From Polyangiaceae bacterium (lineage in GTDB: Bacteria; Myxococcota_A; Polyangia; Polyangiales; Polyangiaceae), in NCBI GenBank assembly GCA_013361525.1, contig JABFXY010000023.1, positions 1 through 64,000 on the forward strand: DNA of 64,000 bases, given 5' to 3'. Position 1 is the first letter of the stretch, and every line of letters starts with the position of its first letter. Position numbers and translations under genes: made by a program. Shown here one piece after another: positions 1 through 8,799 of the stretch. The notes under the pieces were generated by a model. It was not told the DNA's origin and made no database searches. It saw only the letters and a program-made list of their open reading frames with translations.

Positions 1-50
1 CGACCACACAGGGGTCGCGGGGCATCGAATCGCGCTTTAGTGCGACTTGG

Positions 51-2924
51 TTACGGCGTGCGGACCGTCACCTGGAGGCGGTAGTCTAACTGTGCATTCA
101 CGCCCGTGATCGAACCCGATCGTCGAACCTGAACATAGTACGTTCCCGCAGCAAGGTTGTGCGCGCCGCTGTCGAGGGGACTTGCACCCGAGCCGTCGAT
201 CTTTGGGCAGTTTCCACGGCCGTCGTTGTCGTCGTCGACCAGCTGCGTCATCGCCGCCGAGTACAACGTCAGTCGGGCGTTGATTCCGTTCGATTCACAA
301 GTCTCTGCCGCGCTGCCTTCGATGACCTCCGCGCGGATCGATGACCCGGCTGGCACCGTAACGGCGTACCAATCGTCGTCCGTATCGACTTGATGGCCAC
401 CGAACACGAAGACGTCGGTCCCGCCTCCCAGATTCGCGGATGCTTGGGCGAGAGTATCGTTCGGCTCGGTTTCGCTGCCTGTATCGCCTTGGAACTTCAC
501 GGCGAGGCGATATGCCGCGATCGTCGCGTCGTTGTTATATTCAATGACACGAATGTAGTAGGTGCCCGCGGGCAAGAACCTCACGAAGGCCGAGCAGGTC
601 GAGATACCACCATCGTCGATTGAGCTGTCGGATGAGACGGCGGTGCCCGTTGAATCCGTGATGAACATGTTCGTGTCCATCCCGGAGCAATCCGACCCGG
701 AGGCTCCGAACGTCTCGATGCGAACGACGGAGTCGGTCGCGACGGTCATTCGGAAGGTGTCCTGATCGCCTACGACGGGGATCGCACCGCCGATGACAAT
801 GTCGCCCGTGATCTGAACCGGATTAACATCGGCTTCCGCGGTCGTTCCGTTCGGCTCGACCTCGTTTGTGACGCCCTCGCCCTGACAAGTCGCCGAGCAA
901 CCGTCGCCCGGAACCACGTTGCCGTCGTCGCACGTCTCCGGAGCATCAATGAACGTGTCTCCGCAAACGGGGATGCGCGTGCAGTCGGTATTGCAGGTTG
1001 CTCCGCCGTCGCACTCCTCGAAGCCCTCGACAGCGCCGTTGCCGCACACGGCGGTGAACGTGACGCCGACTCGATAGCCGGGGATAACGGTATTCGATCC
1101 GAAGTCGATCACGCGCACGTAATAGGTGCCCGGCGGGAGCTGCCGCGCTCCAGCGTCGTTCGTCGCGTTGATCATCGAGCAGCTGGAGATCCCGTCTTCG
1201 TCGTCCGACGCCAGCACTGTGGTGCCGTTGGTTCCGCGGAGTTCGATGACGGTATCGATGCTCGACCCGCATGCCGTTCCGGTCGGATCGAAGGTTTCGA
1301 GCCGGACGTCGGTCACCGAGGTTGTGGTGAAGGACCAGAAGTCGAGATCCGTCCCTGGGTTGACGGCGCCGCAGTTGACGTTGCCTGGCACGTTGAGCGC
1401 AGTTGCGGTGCCCGACGCATCGTTTGGCTCGACCTCATTGTTGCACTCGATCTGGCAGTTCGGGCCACACCCGTCTCCCGCCACGACGTTGCCGTCATCG
1501 CATGTCTCTCCGGGATCGAGATCTCCATCCGCGCAAACGGCGTTGTCGATGGTGACGGTCAGACCATAATCAAAAGTGTCACTCGCGTTGAACGTCGAGG
1601 CGTCCACGACGACATAGTACGTCCCTGGCTGCAGCAGTCCGGTCGTCGCGAGGGAGCACCAGTTGGCCGGCTTGTCATCGTTCGAGACGAGCTGCACGCC
1701 GGTTGAATCGAAGATGCGAATTCGCGAGTCGATATTGTTACCGGTGCAGGTTGTCCCAAGAATGCCATCGATCGTCTCCGCGACGATGCTTCCAGGAACA
1801 GTCAATGTCACCGAGTAGTGATTCGAGTCGCCTGCCGGGTTGACGAAACCGTAAACGACGCCGCCGACTTGATGCGTATCGAATACGTCAGCCGTCGCGT
1901 CGGTGTTGTTGGGCTCGGTTTCGCAGCCCGGTTCGACCGCGCACGTCGAGGAGCAGCAATCGCCAGCCGCGATGTTCGCATCGTCGCATGCCTCGGTTCC
2001 GGCCATGACGCCGTCGCCGCAGGTCGTCGCGCAGACGCTGGGGCTACCGGAGCAGTCGTATCCGTTCTCCTCGGCGCATGCGGCGCTGCAACCGTCACCG
2101 TCCGCCAGGTTGCCGTCGTCACACGACTCCGTTCCGGCAACGACGCCGTCGCCGCAGCTCGTCATGCACGTGCTGGGCTCACCCGCGCAGGAGTAGCCGA
2201 TCTCGACATTGCAGTCGGCTGCACAACCGTCCGCCGCATTGGTGTTCTGATCGTCGCACTCCTCCGCGCCGAGTGCGATGAGACCGTCGCCGCAGGTCGC
2301 GGTGCAGACGCTGGGCTCGCCTGCGCAGGAATAGCCCGACTCTTCGGCGCATTGCATGTCGCAGCCGTCGTTGGCGACATCGTTGCCGTCGTCGCACGCT
2401 TCGGCGCCGGCAAGAATGCCGTCACCGCAGTCCGTCATGCAGATGCTGGGCTCGCCGGCGCAGTTGTAGCCGGTCTCGACGACGCAGCTTGCATCGCATC
2501 CGTCATCCGCGTCCGCGTTCCCGTCGTCGCAGCCTTCGCTGCGAAGGACGACCCCGTCGCCGCAGATGGGAGCGCACTCGCTGGGCTCCCCGGTGCAATC
2601 GTAACCTGTCTCGACCGCACAGCTCGCGCTGCAGCCATCGTTGTCAGCGGAGTTACCGTCGTCGCATGCTTCGTCGGCTTCGAGCGCGCCGTTACCGCAC
2701 TCGGCTCCACCGCCTCCGCCGCCGTCTCCACCCTGGCCGCCGGTGCTCGGCATGCCACCTTCGCCACCGGTGCTCGGGTTTCCGCCCGTGCTCGGTGTCC
2801 CCCCGTCGCCGCCGCTTCCCCCGCCGCCCGTCTCGCTACCGGCCGAACCACCCGTCCCGGTGTCGTCGCCGCAAGCTACGATGAAGAGCCCGGCGATGAG
2901 CGCCGGCATCCATATTCTCCGCAT
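51..2924 (-). CDS. Large Cys-rich repeat (DUF4215-type) lipoprotein with PPC-like domains
   Basis: Predicted surface lipoprotein of 957 residues. The chosen ATG follows a perfect AAGGAGG 5-6 bases upstream and gives a type II signal peptide ending in IVAC (Cys18). A Gly/Thr/Ser-rich linker follows. Then come six tandem Cys-rich units of the form CGDG...E.CDDGN...DGC...C...GY.C, the myxobacterial disulfide-rich repeat. After these, three further single units alternate with four beta-rich modules that begin EPN and contain PGTYYV, resembling pre-peptidase C-terminal (PPC) domains. No catalytic domain is visible, so a binding or adhesive surface role is inferred. An in-frame ATG 105 bases further upstream is rejected because it would bury the signal peptide. 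Confidence 0.85.
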   Translation of the reverse strand: MRRIWMPALIAGLFIVACGDDTGTGGSAGSETGGGGSGGDGGTPSTGGNPSTGGEGGMPSTGGQGGDGGGGGGAECGNGALEADEACDDGNSADNDGCSASCAVETGYDCTGEPSECAPICGDGVVLRSEGCDDGNADADDGCDASCVVETGYNCAGEPSICMTDCGDGILAGAEACDDGNDVANDGCDMQCAEESGYSCAGEPSVCTATCGDGLIALGAEECDDQNTNAADGCAADCNVEIGYSCAGEPSTCMTSCGDGVVAGTESCDDGNLADGDGCSAACAEENGYDCSGSPSVCATTCGDGVMAGTEACDDANIAAGDCCSSTCAVEPGCETEPNNTDATADVFDTHQVGGVVYGFVNPAGDSNHYSVTLTVPGSIVAETIDGILGTTCTGNNIDSRIRIFDSTGVQLVSNDDKPANWCSLATTGLLQPGTYYVVVDASTFNASDTFDYGLTVTIDNAVCADGDLDPGETCDDGNVVAGDGCGPNCQIECNNEVEPNDASGTATALNVPGNVNCGAVNPGTDLDFWSFTTTSVTDVRLETFDPTGTACGSSIDTVIELRGTNGTTVLASDDEDGISSCSMINATNDAGARQLPPGTYYVRVIDFGSNTVIPGYRVGVTFTAVCGNGAVEGFEECDGGATCNTDCTRIPVCGDTFIDAPETCDDGNVVPGDGCSATCQGEGVTNEVEPNGTTAEADVNPVQITGDIVIGGAIPVVGDQDTFRMTVATDSVVRIETFGASGSDCSGMDTNMFITDSTGTAVSSDSSIDDGGISTCSAFVRFLPAGTYYIRVIEYNNDATIAAYRLAVKFQGDTGSETEPNDTLAQASANLGGGTDVFVFGGHQVDTDDDWYAVTVPAGSSIRAEVIEGSAAETCESNGINARLTLYSAAMTQLVDDDNDGRGNCPKIDGSGASPLDSGAHNLAAGTYYVQVRRSGSITGVNAQLDYRLQVTVRTP

Positions 2925-3168
2925 AAAGCCTCCTTGCGACCCACGAACATTCGCCGGCGCAATGGTACGCGTTGTCACTCGAAGGCACGCCAGACGCAAG
3001 GCGAAACTCAGCATGGCGCAGCGAGCCAAGACGATGAAGTCAGGGCGCCGTCACGATTGACATTCGTTATGGCGTGGGCGGCGCTTTACGTTCCTACGTG
3101 AATTGAACGAGCGTACTTGGCGCACCGCCGAAGAACGACGCGTCGCAGTTACTCTGCGAGTCCCCCCA

Positions 3169-4209
3169 ATGCTCCGCTCGCGCGTCGCTGCTCTCTTCGT
3201 CATGTCCGTCGTCACCCTCGCCTGCGGCGATTCCGACGCCACCGGAGGCGGTGGCTCGACTTCCTCGACCCCATCCACCGGTGGGTCCCAAGCAGGCGGC
3301 CAATCGAGCGACGGCGGCAACGGCAACGAAGGCGGCTCCCCAGCCCAGGACTGGTGGCGTCCCGCCCCTGGTGAAGCCCGCGATTGGGATTGGCAGATCA
3401 CCGAGCCCTACGACACGTCGGCGCCGCGCGTGATGTACGACCTCGACTTGTTCGACCTCGCGACTGCCGGCTCGTACCTCGAATACCCGGATGGCCACAC
3501 CATCGACGTCCCCGAGGGCCCGCTCGCGGGCACAATCGACGAGCTGCATGGCCGCGAGCCCCCGGCGATCGTCATCTGCTACGTCGATACGGGCGCGTTC
3601 GAGCACTACCGCCCAGACGCGGTCGAGTTTCCTGGGTATCAGCCTGAGCTCAACGCGATCCCGAATCGCCCAACAGCGCCCGAAAACGGCTCCGTCATCG
3701 GATGGGATACAGGTTGGGACGGCGAGCGCTGGCTCGACATCCGCGCTTCGTCTCGTAATGCATTCACGCCCATCATTTGGGCCCGGCTCGATCTCGCGGT
3801 GCGTCTCGGTTGCGACGGCGTCGAGCCCGACCAGAACAACCCGCTCGACAACGATCCCGGCTTCGACGTCTCACTCGAGGATCAAATTGGTTATTACGAA
3901 GAGGTTGCGGCCGCCGCACATGCGCGCGGCCTCTCCGTCGGAATGAAGAACGGCCACGACCAACCCGGCGCTGTCGAGGCGCTGGTCGACGATTTCGATT
4001 GGGCGCTACCCGAAGAGTGTATCGAATACGACGAATGCGATAAGCTGACGCCGTTCATCGAGGCGGGTAAAGCCGTGTTCGCGGTCGACTATCAGGGATC
4101 GGTCGACGACGAGGTAGCCGCCTGTGGTGTTCACGCAGCGCTCGGGTTCGACGGGTTGATCAAGGACGAGCCGCCGTCTGGGGCATATCGACGGCAGTGC
4201 AATCCTTGA
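3169..4209 (+). CDS. Lipoprotein glycosidase of GH114/TM1410 type
   Basis: Lipoprotein of 346 residues with lipobox TLAC (Cys19) and a Gly/Ser linker to about residue 60. The rest resembles the endo-alpha-1,4-polygalactosaminidase family (GH114, TM1410-like TIM barrel): a YDLDLFD start, an ICYVDTGAFEHYRPD strand, the DGVEPDQNN segment and GLSVGMKNG. The acidic residues in CYVDTG and DGVEPD fit the family's active-site strands. Such enzymes cleave galactosamine-rich exopolysaccharide, so a matrix-degrading surface role is inferred. It is divergent from the Cys-rich repeat gene. The ATG is chosen to place the signal peptide at the N-terminus; an upstream ATG at 3103 adds 22 residues. No clear ribosome site is seen. 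Confidence 0.75.
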   Translation: MLRSRVAALFVMSVVTLACGDSDATGGGGSTSSTPSTGGSQAGGQSSDGGNGNEGGSPAQDWWRPAPGEARDWDWQITEPYDTSAPRVMYDLDLFDLATAGSYLEYPDGHTIDVPEGPLAGTIDELHGREPPAIVICYVDTGAFEHYRPDAVEFPGYQPELNAIPNRPTAPENGSVIGWDTGWDGERWLDIRASSRNAFTPIIWARLDLAVRLGCDGVEPDQNNPLDNDPGFDVSLEDQIGYYEEVAAAAHARGLSVGMKNGHDQPGAVEALVDDFDWALPEECIEYDECDKLTPFIEAGKAVFAVDYQGSVDDEVAACGVHAALGFDGLIKDEPPSGAYRRQCNP

Positions 4210-4328
4210 ATTCCTGGCAGCCGAGCACGAGATCTGCCTCCGATTGAATGATCCAACCCCACCGAAGGCTGCGTTCCTGCTCGGCGTGTCACTTCTTCCC
4301 TAACTGAACTAGGGTCCGTCGCCCTTCG

Positions 4329-5411
4329 ATGTCCTCGCGCCTTTGGAAGACGCTGGTCGTGGCTGCGACCGCGGCGATCGCGGTTCAATCGTATTTCGTG
4401 GCGAAGCTCTCTCGGGTGCACACCGCGGTGACGGTGCTCACGCCCTACGTCGCGCCGTCGGACGAGCTCTGCGTCGAGTACACGGTTCGAAAGGGACAAC
4501 GCGAGACCGAGGATGTGACGATCTGCGAGCGCGTTCCCGCTGATAGTCCGGTCGGGACACCGATTGCGATGCAAGCGGAGCTCGACGGGCCCGACCTCAA
4601 CCGTCCGCGTAACCCGCTCGATCCGACCGCGAACAGCGTGGTGGCATTCGAGGTACCGGTGCGAAGCCTCGCTGGGCGGACGCTATCGCGAGCGTGCGCC
4701 CTCCTGAGCGGGGTAGCCGCCATTCTGCTCTTCGTCCTGCTGGTCGCGCGAAAGCTCCAGCCTATGGTGCGCAACCGCGGAGTGGGCGGCCAGGGCATCG
4801 TCGAAAAGGGCGTTTGGGCGCTCGCCGTGCCGATTGGCTCGTTCCTGCTGGCCAAGGCGGCGGTACATCCGATCGCGGCGGCGCTCGGCGTCGGCGGCAG
4901 TGTCGAGCTCACCATCTGTTCGGTCGCGCTCACCATTGCTGTGATCGCCGGCGGAAGATGGCTCGCGGGGCCGGCGCGTCCGACGACGCTGGTCGGACGC
5001 CTCACGCCGCGCGACGACAAGACCGTCGACTACCGGGCCGCGATGCGTCCGGCGGCAGCAAGCTGGAGCGAGGTCGCTGGCGCCATCCGCCGCAATGGTC
5101 TGCAGGTCGCGGAAGATGGCAGCACGTTGCGCGTTTCGTACCGCCTGTGGGCGCGCAATCGTGAAGCGGACGTGCAGCTATCGAATACCGACGCCGACCA
5201 TATCGGTCTTCGATTCAATGATTCCGCTTTGCTCGGACGCACCCTCGACGCAATGGTGCCCGTCGTCGGGCCGAGCCGGCTCGAAATTACAATCGATCGC
5301 GAGCGCTTCGAATACGTCATCGATGGGCCGGCGGAGGCCCGGCGGTTCGTCGATGAGTTCCGCGCAGCGCAGTTGGCCGACCGCACGCCGGTGGAGGCGT
5401 CAGGGACATAA
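4329..5411 (+). CDS. Unrecognised membrane protein, about four helices
   Basis: Protein of 360 residues that I do not recognise. An N-terminal hydrophobic helix (residues 7-25) precedes an extracytoplasmic segment of about 90 residues with two Cys (ELCVEYTV, VTICERVP). Three helices follow, near 120-140, 158-178 and 188-208. The C-terminal 150 residues are soluble, with a mixed alpha/beta look. Its TAA is followed immediately by the ATG of the next gene, so the two are probably co-transcribed and translationally coupled. No Shine-Dalgarno sequence is obvious. Function unknown. Confidence 0.7.
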   Translation: MSSRLWKTLVVAATAAIAVQSYFVAKLSRVHTAVTVLTPYVAPSDELCVEYTVRKGQRETEDVTICERVPADSPVGTPIAMQAELDGPDLNRPRNPLDPTANSVVAFEVPVRSLAGRTLSRACALLSGVAAILLFVLLVARKLQPMVRNRGVGGQGIVEKGVWALAVPIGSFLLAKAAVHPIAAALGVGGSVELTICSVALTIAVIAGGRWLAGPARPTTLVGRLTPRDDKTVDYRAAMRPAAASWSEVAGAIRRNGLQVAEDGSTLRVSYRLWARNREADVQLSNTDADHIGLRFNDSALLGRTLDAMVPVVGPSRLEITIDRERFEYVIDGPAEARRFVDEFRAAQLADRTPVEASGT

Positions 5412-5735
5412 ATGACTCCGTGTAATCTCCGCATCATCTTCCCCAAACCCGGTTTCTTCATCACCGACGTTCCCCTGTTCATCACCCTCGACGGCCGGCC
5501 GCTCTACGAAGGTGGTTTTACCTCTGGCTTCGATACGACCGTCGCTGTTTACCAAGGGCCGCACGAGCTCACGACTCGGATCGAGCTCGGAGCCTTCCGT
5601 CGAACCCGCCAATACAACTTCGTCATCGACGGCGGTGCCGCATACCGATCTGCGCCGCAGAGCTACGTCGCCCGGTTGAGCTACAGCCGTTTCTGGGGCA
5701 ACTTCGCGCGGAAGCTCGAGCTCGAGCAGGCGTGA
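5412..5735 (+). CDS. Unrecognised small beta-rich protein
   Basis: Protein of 107 residues, with its ATG directly abutting the preceding stop codon (TAAATG). It has no signal peptide or membrane segment. The alternating hydrophobic pattern (NLRIIFPKPGFF, PLFITLDGRPLYEGG) suggests a small beta-sandwich. The pairing with the upstream membrane protein implies a shared role, but neither matches a family I can name. Confidence 0.6.
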   Translation: MTPCNLRIIFPKPGFFITDVPLFITLDGRPLYEGGFTSGFDTTVAVYQGPHELTTRIELGAFRRTRQYNFVIDGGAAYRSAPQSYVARLSYSRFWGNFARKLELEQA

Positions 5736-6018
5736 GCGGTGCCTGCGACACATCGCGGGCGACGCCGTGCATCATGATGCTGTCGTCAGGAAGAGGGATC
5801 GAAATCTGTCGCGTGCCTGGTCACTGGACCGTTGACGGACCGTCCTCAGCGCACGTACCGTCCATCGTAGAGCTGGGTCAAAAGCGAGGTCGAGTCTCCG
5901 AAAGGAACTCGGTACGTACCGTCGGACTGCGTTGCATTCGCTTCGTGTTCCGCCGTCGCCCCCTCGGGGGTGTTCGTCGCTCGCCTCAGCTCTTTTCCTT
6001 TTTGTCAGGGGGATTCCA
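5736..6018. other. Intergenic stretch with a 10-base direct repeat
   Basis: No gene is supported here. The decamer ACGTACCGTC occurs at 5853-5862 and again at 5914-5923; the second copy overlaps the palindrome GGTACGTACC (5911-5920). These could be regulator half-sites for the downstream gene, but the spacing (61 bases) is all that suggests it. Confidence 0.3.
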
Positions 6019-7899
6019 GTGCCGAACCACTTTGGTTTCGCGGCAATCGCGACGATCAATGCCGCAACGATTCAGAACCTCCTACGAGTGCTCCGCCGTG
6101 GCCCGGCCATTCCCGTTTCCCTTGCCGGGGAGCTTCAGATCATCAGCCTCGGCGTCCGTTACGAGTTCTTCGTCGGCGACCCCACGGTCGAGCTGAGAAG
6201 CGGTCGCGATTTCGCCCTGATCTCGCTGCCCCTGACCGGCGCAATCCGCGAGACGGTGAATGGCGAGACAGTGGAAGGTACCGTCCAGGTCAACCTCCGC
6301 ATCGCCGTCGCCGTTCGCGTCGACCTCTCGGCGACCGGCCTGAGCCTGAATCTCGATACTGCGAATCTCAATGTCATCGAGGTGAGCGCGACTCAGAACA
6401 GCGGTCCACCGCTTCGTTTGCCCGGGCTACTCTCCGGCGCCGGAAGGGGCATCATTCAAGCGGAGCTCAGATCGCGCCTCGGCAACGTCATTCCGCCTCT
6501 CGCCCCGGACGTCTTCGGCCCGGTCCTCACCGCGGTCTCGGTGATCGGCTTGCGAATCCGCGTTCCTCGTGAGGGGGAACCCGCGGCGATGCGCGTCATC
6601 ATGCTCGATGACGCGCTCGCCATTGGTCTCGATCTGGAGGGCACCGCCTCGGCGACGCCATTCCGCACGATTGGCGACGCGGCCGCAGTCGTCGACACCA
6701 CGGGCGGGATGTCGATGTCCGCCGCCGTCCACCCGCAGGTATTGTGGGCGGCCCTCACGGTCACCGAGGGAATCATCGAAACGCAAGCGTGGCTCAACGC
6801 GGGTGTGCGCGTCGATGCTCTGCGCTTCGAGCTCGAGCCCACGTCGATACACCTGACTGGGAATGCTCAACAAGGTGATCTCGGGGGCGGTTTCTCGCTC
6901 CGCATCCGTCCCAACGTTTCAGGCGGACGAATTGGCTTCGAGCTGTATGACCTCCAGATAACGGCATTGCCGTGGTGGGTATACGTCGTCTCGGCCATCG
7001 CCACCGCGATCTTTCCGGCCGTGGTGCCCCCTACCGTGGTGTCGGTCGTCGACAGCATCGAATGGAACCTCCAGGTGCAGCTTCAACGGACGCTCAGCTC
7101 CGTGACAGCACCCGGCAGCGTCACGTTCACCCTGCCAGACGTGCCCTATCCTCGCGTGACGTTCCGCACGAATCGCATGCTCGCGAGCTCGGAAGGGCTG
7201 TTTGCGACATCCATGATCACCGCAGGCTGGGCTGCCGCGTCGTGGATCGATGGCCCGGGGAGCGTTTCGGTCGAGTCACTCGGGCCGGTGCGTTACCAGC
7301 TCCGCTTCGCGGAACGGCTGATACTTCCCCGCGATACGAGCGTGCGCGTGCGGTGGACGCTGCTCGAGAGTCGATCCGGCGCGACGCTCGCCGTTCAGGA
7401 TCGTGGCGGCCTCGAACCCGGCGCCACGGAGCTCCCGTTCGACGTGTCGAATCCCGCGTGGCGCACTTTTACGAGCTATCGCATCCAGTGTCGCGTCTAC
7501 CGTCCGGTGCTTTCACAAACGGAGGAGCTGTTCCAAGAGGAGAAGACGCTCACCGTCTCCGACCGGCTCGATCGCGGTCGGCCGTTCGTGCGTTGGCGAC
7601 ATAGCGTCTACGTCCCGAACGTACGCGTCTCCTACGACCAGGGGCGACGCGTCGACCAAATCCTCGGCTACGACTCCGTCGTGCGGCAATCGAAGATTCA
7701 TCGCACGGCTTATCCTGGTCGGTGCCGGTTCGCGACGCAGTATTCGTCCCACGTCCGCTTCGACGGCACACCCGATCGGCCGATGCTCGAGTACCTCGAC
7801 ACCCTTCCTTTTCCCGTCGAAGAGCTCCCGCAAAATCGTCGACAAGTTTGCGACTATTGCTTCTTTGGCGGACCTGACAAGAACGTACCCAGGATCTAG
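6019..7899 (+). CDS. Unrecognised 626-residue beta-rich protein
   Basis: I do not recognise this protein. The GTG start is chosen because TCAGGGGG lies 7-13 bases upstream; an earlier ATG at 5932 would add 29 Arg/Pro-rich residues. The first 350 residues form long amphipathic beta stretches separated by short helices (VNLRIAVAVRVDLSATGL, RGIIQAELRSRLG), a pattern that loosely recalls tubular lipid-binding (TULIP) folds; this is a guess. A hydrophobic helix lies near residues 318-342 (WWVYVVSAIATAIFP). The C-terminal 60 residues contain Cys-x2-Cys and another Cys. The neighbouring muramidase suggests that the block acts on, or is exported to, an envelope. Confidence 0.65.
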   Translation: MPNHFGFAAIATINAATIQNLLRVLRRGPAIPVSLAGELQIISLGVRYEFFVGDPTVELRSGRDFALISLPLTGAIRETVNGETVEGTVQVNLRIAVAVRVDLSATGLSLNLDTANLNVIEVSATQNSGPPLRLPGLLSGAGRGIIQAELRSRLGNVIPPLAPDVFGPVLTAVSVIGLRIRVPREGEPAAMRVIMLDDALAIGLDLEGTASATPFRTIGDAAAVVDTTGGMSMSAAVHPQVLWAALTVTEGIIETQAWLNAGVRVDALRFELEPTSIHLTGNAQQGDLGGGFSLRIRPNVSGGRIGFELYDLQITALPWWVYVVSAIATAIFPAVVPPTVVSVVDSIEWNLQVQLQRTLSSVTAPGSVTFTLPDVPYPRVTFRTNRMLASSEGLFATSMITAGWAAASWIDGPGSVSVESLGPVRYQLRFAERLILPRDTSVRVRWTLLESRSGATLAVQDRGGLEPGATELPFDVSNPAWRTFTSYRIQCRVYRPVLSQTEELFQEEKTLTVSDRLDRGRPFVRWRHSVYVPNVRVSYDQGRRVDQILGYDSVVRQSKIHRTAYPGRCRFATQYSSHVRFDGTPDRPMLEYLDTLPFPVEELPQNRRQVCDYCFFGGPDKNVPRI

Positions 7900-8016
7900 C
7901 GCGGCCGGCCGCCACGGCAAAGGCACCCCCGGACACCAAGCGCAGCGCTGCGCACGAAGCGCAACGCCGGCGGCGCATGATCGCCCGGTTTTCCGGGCAA
8001 TTGCGTCGCTAGCTCG

Positions 8017-8031
8017 TGGCACGGGGGCTGC
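8017..8031 (+). promoter_or_regulatory. Sigma-54 promoter-like sequence
   Basis: TGGCACGGGGGCTGC matches the -24/-12 consensus TGGCACG-N4-TTGC at all but one position, with the invariant GG and GC ten bases apart. It ends 14 bases before the muramidase ATG, so a transcript starting here would have almost no leader. It could equally be a chance match inside a longer coding region that uses the GTG at 8016. Confidence 0.3.
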
Positions 8032-8045
8032 TGACGAGCACCTCC

Positions 8046-8780
8046 ATGGCCGACAATCCGGAGATGGTGAAGCGCGCCTCGAAGCTCATTCGAGCCGGGG
8101 AAATCTCGGACATGGATCAATCGGATGAGGGCTTGAGGGCGGGCTTCAAGAACAACAAGGCCTACAAACCGCATATCCCGAGCGACTCCGGTCTGACGGT
8201 TGGGCACGGCCACGATCTCGGACAGTCGACGCCCGAAGAGATCGACGCGTTCTATGGGCCTTCCGGTGTGGGCTCGGGTGCCGGCAGCGATTACGGCCCC
8301 CAGGGGGAGATCTTCACGAAAGATGAGCGGGACATTCTCAAGAAGTTCGCCGGCAAGCGGGTGATCGCGAAGAAAAAGGACATCAAAGCGGCGCTCAAGG
8401 TTACGAAGACGATCACGCTGACGTACGAGGAAGCGGTCGAGGTATTCGAGCGCAAGCTCCTCCCACGCAAGGGTATCGAGCCGGCGAGAGAGGCGTTTCC
8501 GGGCTTCGACGACCTTCCCCCATTGCAACAAGCGGCGATCGTCGACCGGGTTTATATGCGCGGCACCGGCGTTTCCGAGCTCGAAAAGTCGCGGGGTGGC
8601 GAGCAGATGCTGGTCGACCTGAAGGCCGCCGTCTTCGAGCGAAATACGCAAAAGGTGTATGCCGCGATCCAACAGATGGAGCAATTGCACACGAAGAGGG
8701 CGACCATCAAGCGAGCCCGCGTGCGGAGCGAGATGGCGCTCGAGGGTTATCTGCAAACGACGAGGATCACGCACCACTGA
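8046..8780 (+). CDS. Pesticin/T4-lysozyme-like muramidase
   Basis: Predicted peptidoglycan muramidase of 244 residues without a signal peptide. The segment SGLTVGHGHDLGQ matches the pesticin C-terminal domain motif. Pesticin uses a Glu, then a Thr 23 residues later and an Asp 6 after that (E178, T201, D207 as I recall). Here E28, T51 and D57 reproduce both spacings exactly. The rest is helical with many Lys and Arg. Lack of an export signal means delivery by a secretion system or a lytic role. A GTG at 8016 would add 10 residues; neither start has a strong ribosome site. It follows the 626-residue unknown on the same strand. Confidence 0.75.
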   Translation: MADNPEMVKRASKLIRAGEISDMDQSDEGLRAGFKNNKAYKPHIPSDSGLTVGHGHDLGQSTPEEIDAFYGPSGVGSGAGSDYGPQGEIFTKDERDILKKFAGKRVIAKKKDIKAALKVTKTITLTYEEAVEVFERKLLPRKGIEPAREAFPGFDDLPPLQQAAIVDRVYMRGTGVSELEKSRGGEQMLVDLKAAVFERNTQKVYAAIQQMEQLHTKRATIKRARVRSEMALEGYLQTTRITHH

Positions 8781-8799
8781 GCGCGCGGGCGCCAGCCTC

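Noticed and set aside
2700-2860. Repeated CCACCGGTGCTCGG-like units near the start of the first gene
   Set aside because: They code the Gly/Ser/Thr/Pro linker behind the lipobox; low-complexity coding, not a mobile element.
1818-3101. Plus-strand open frame of 427 codons opposite the Cys-rich repeat gene
   Set aside because: Its product is Ala/Arg/Val-biased with no domains; it is the mirror of GC-rich codons in the real gene, which has a perfect ribosome site and signal peptide.
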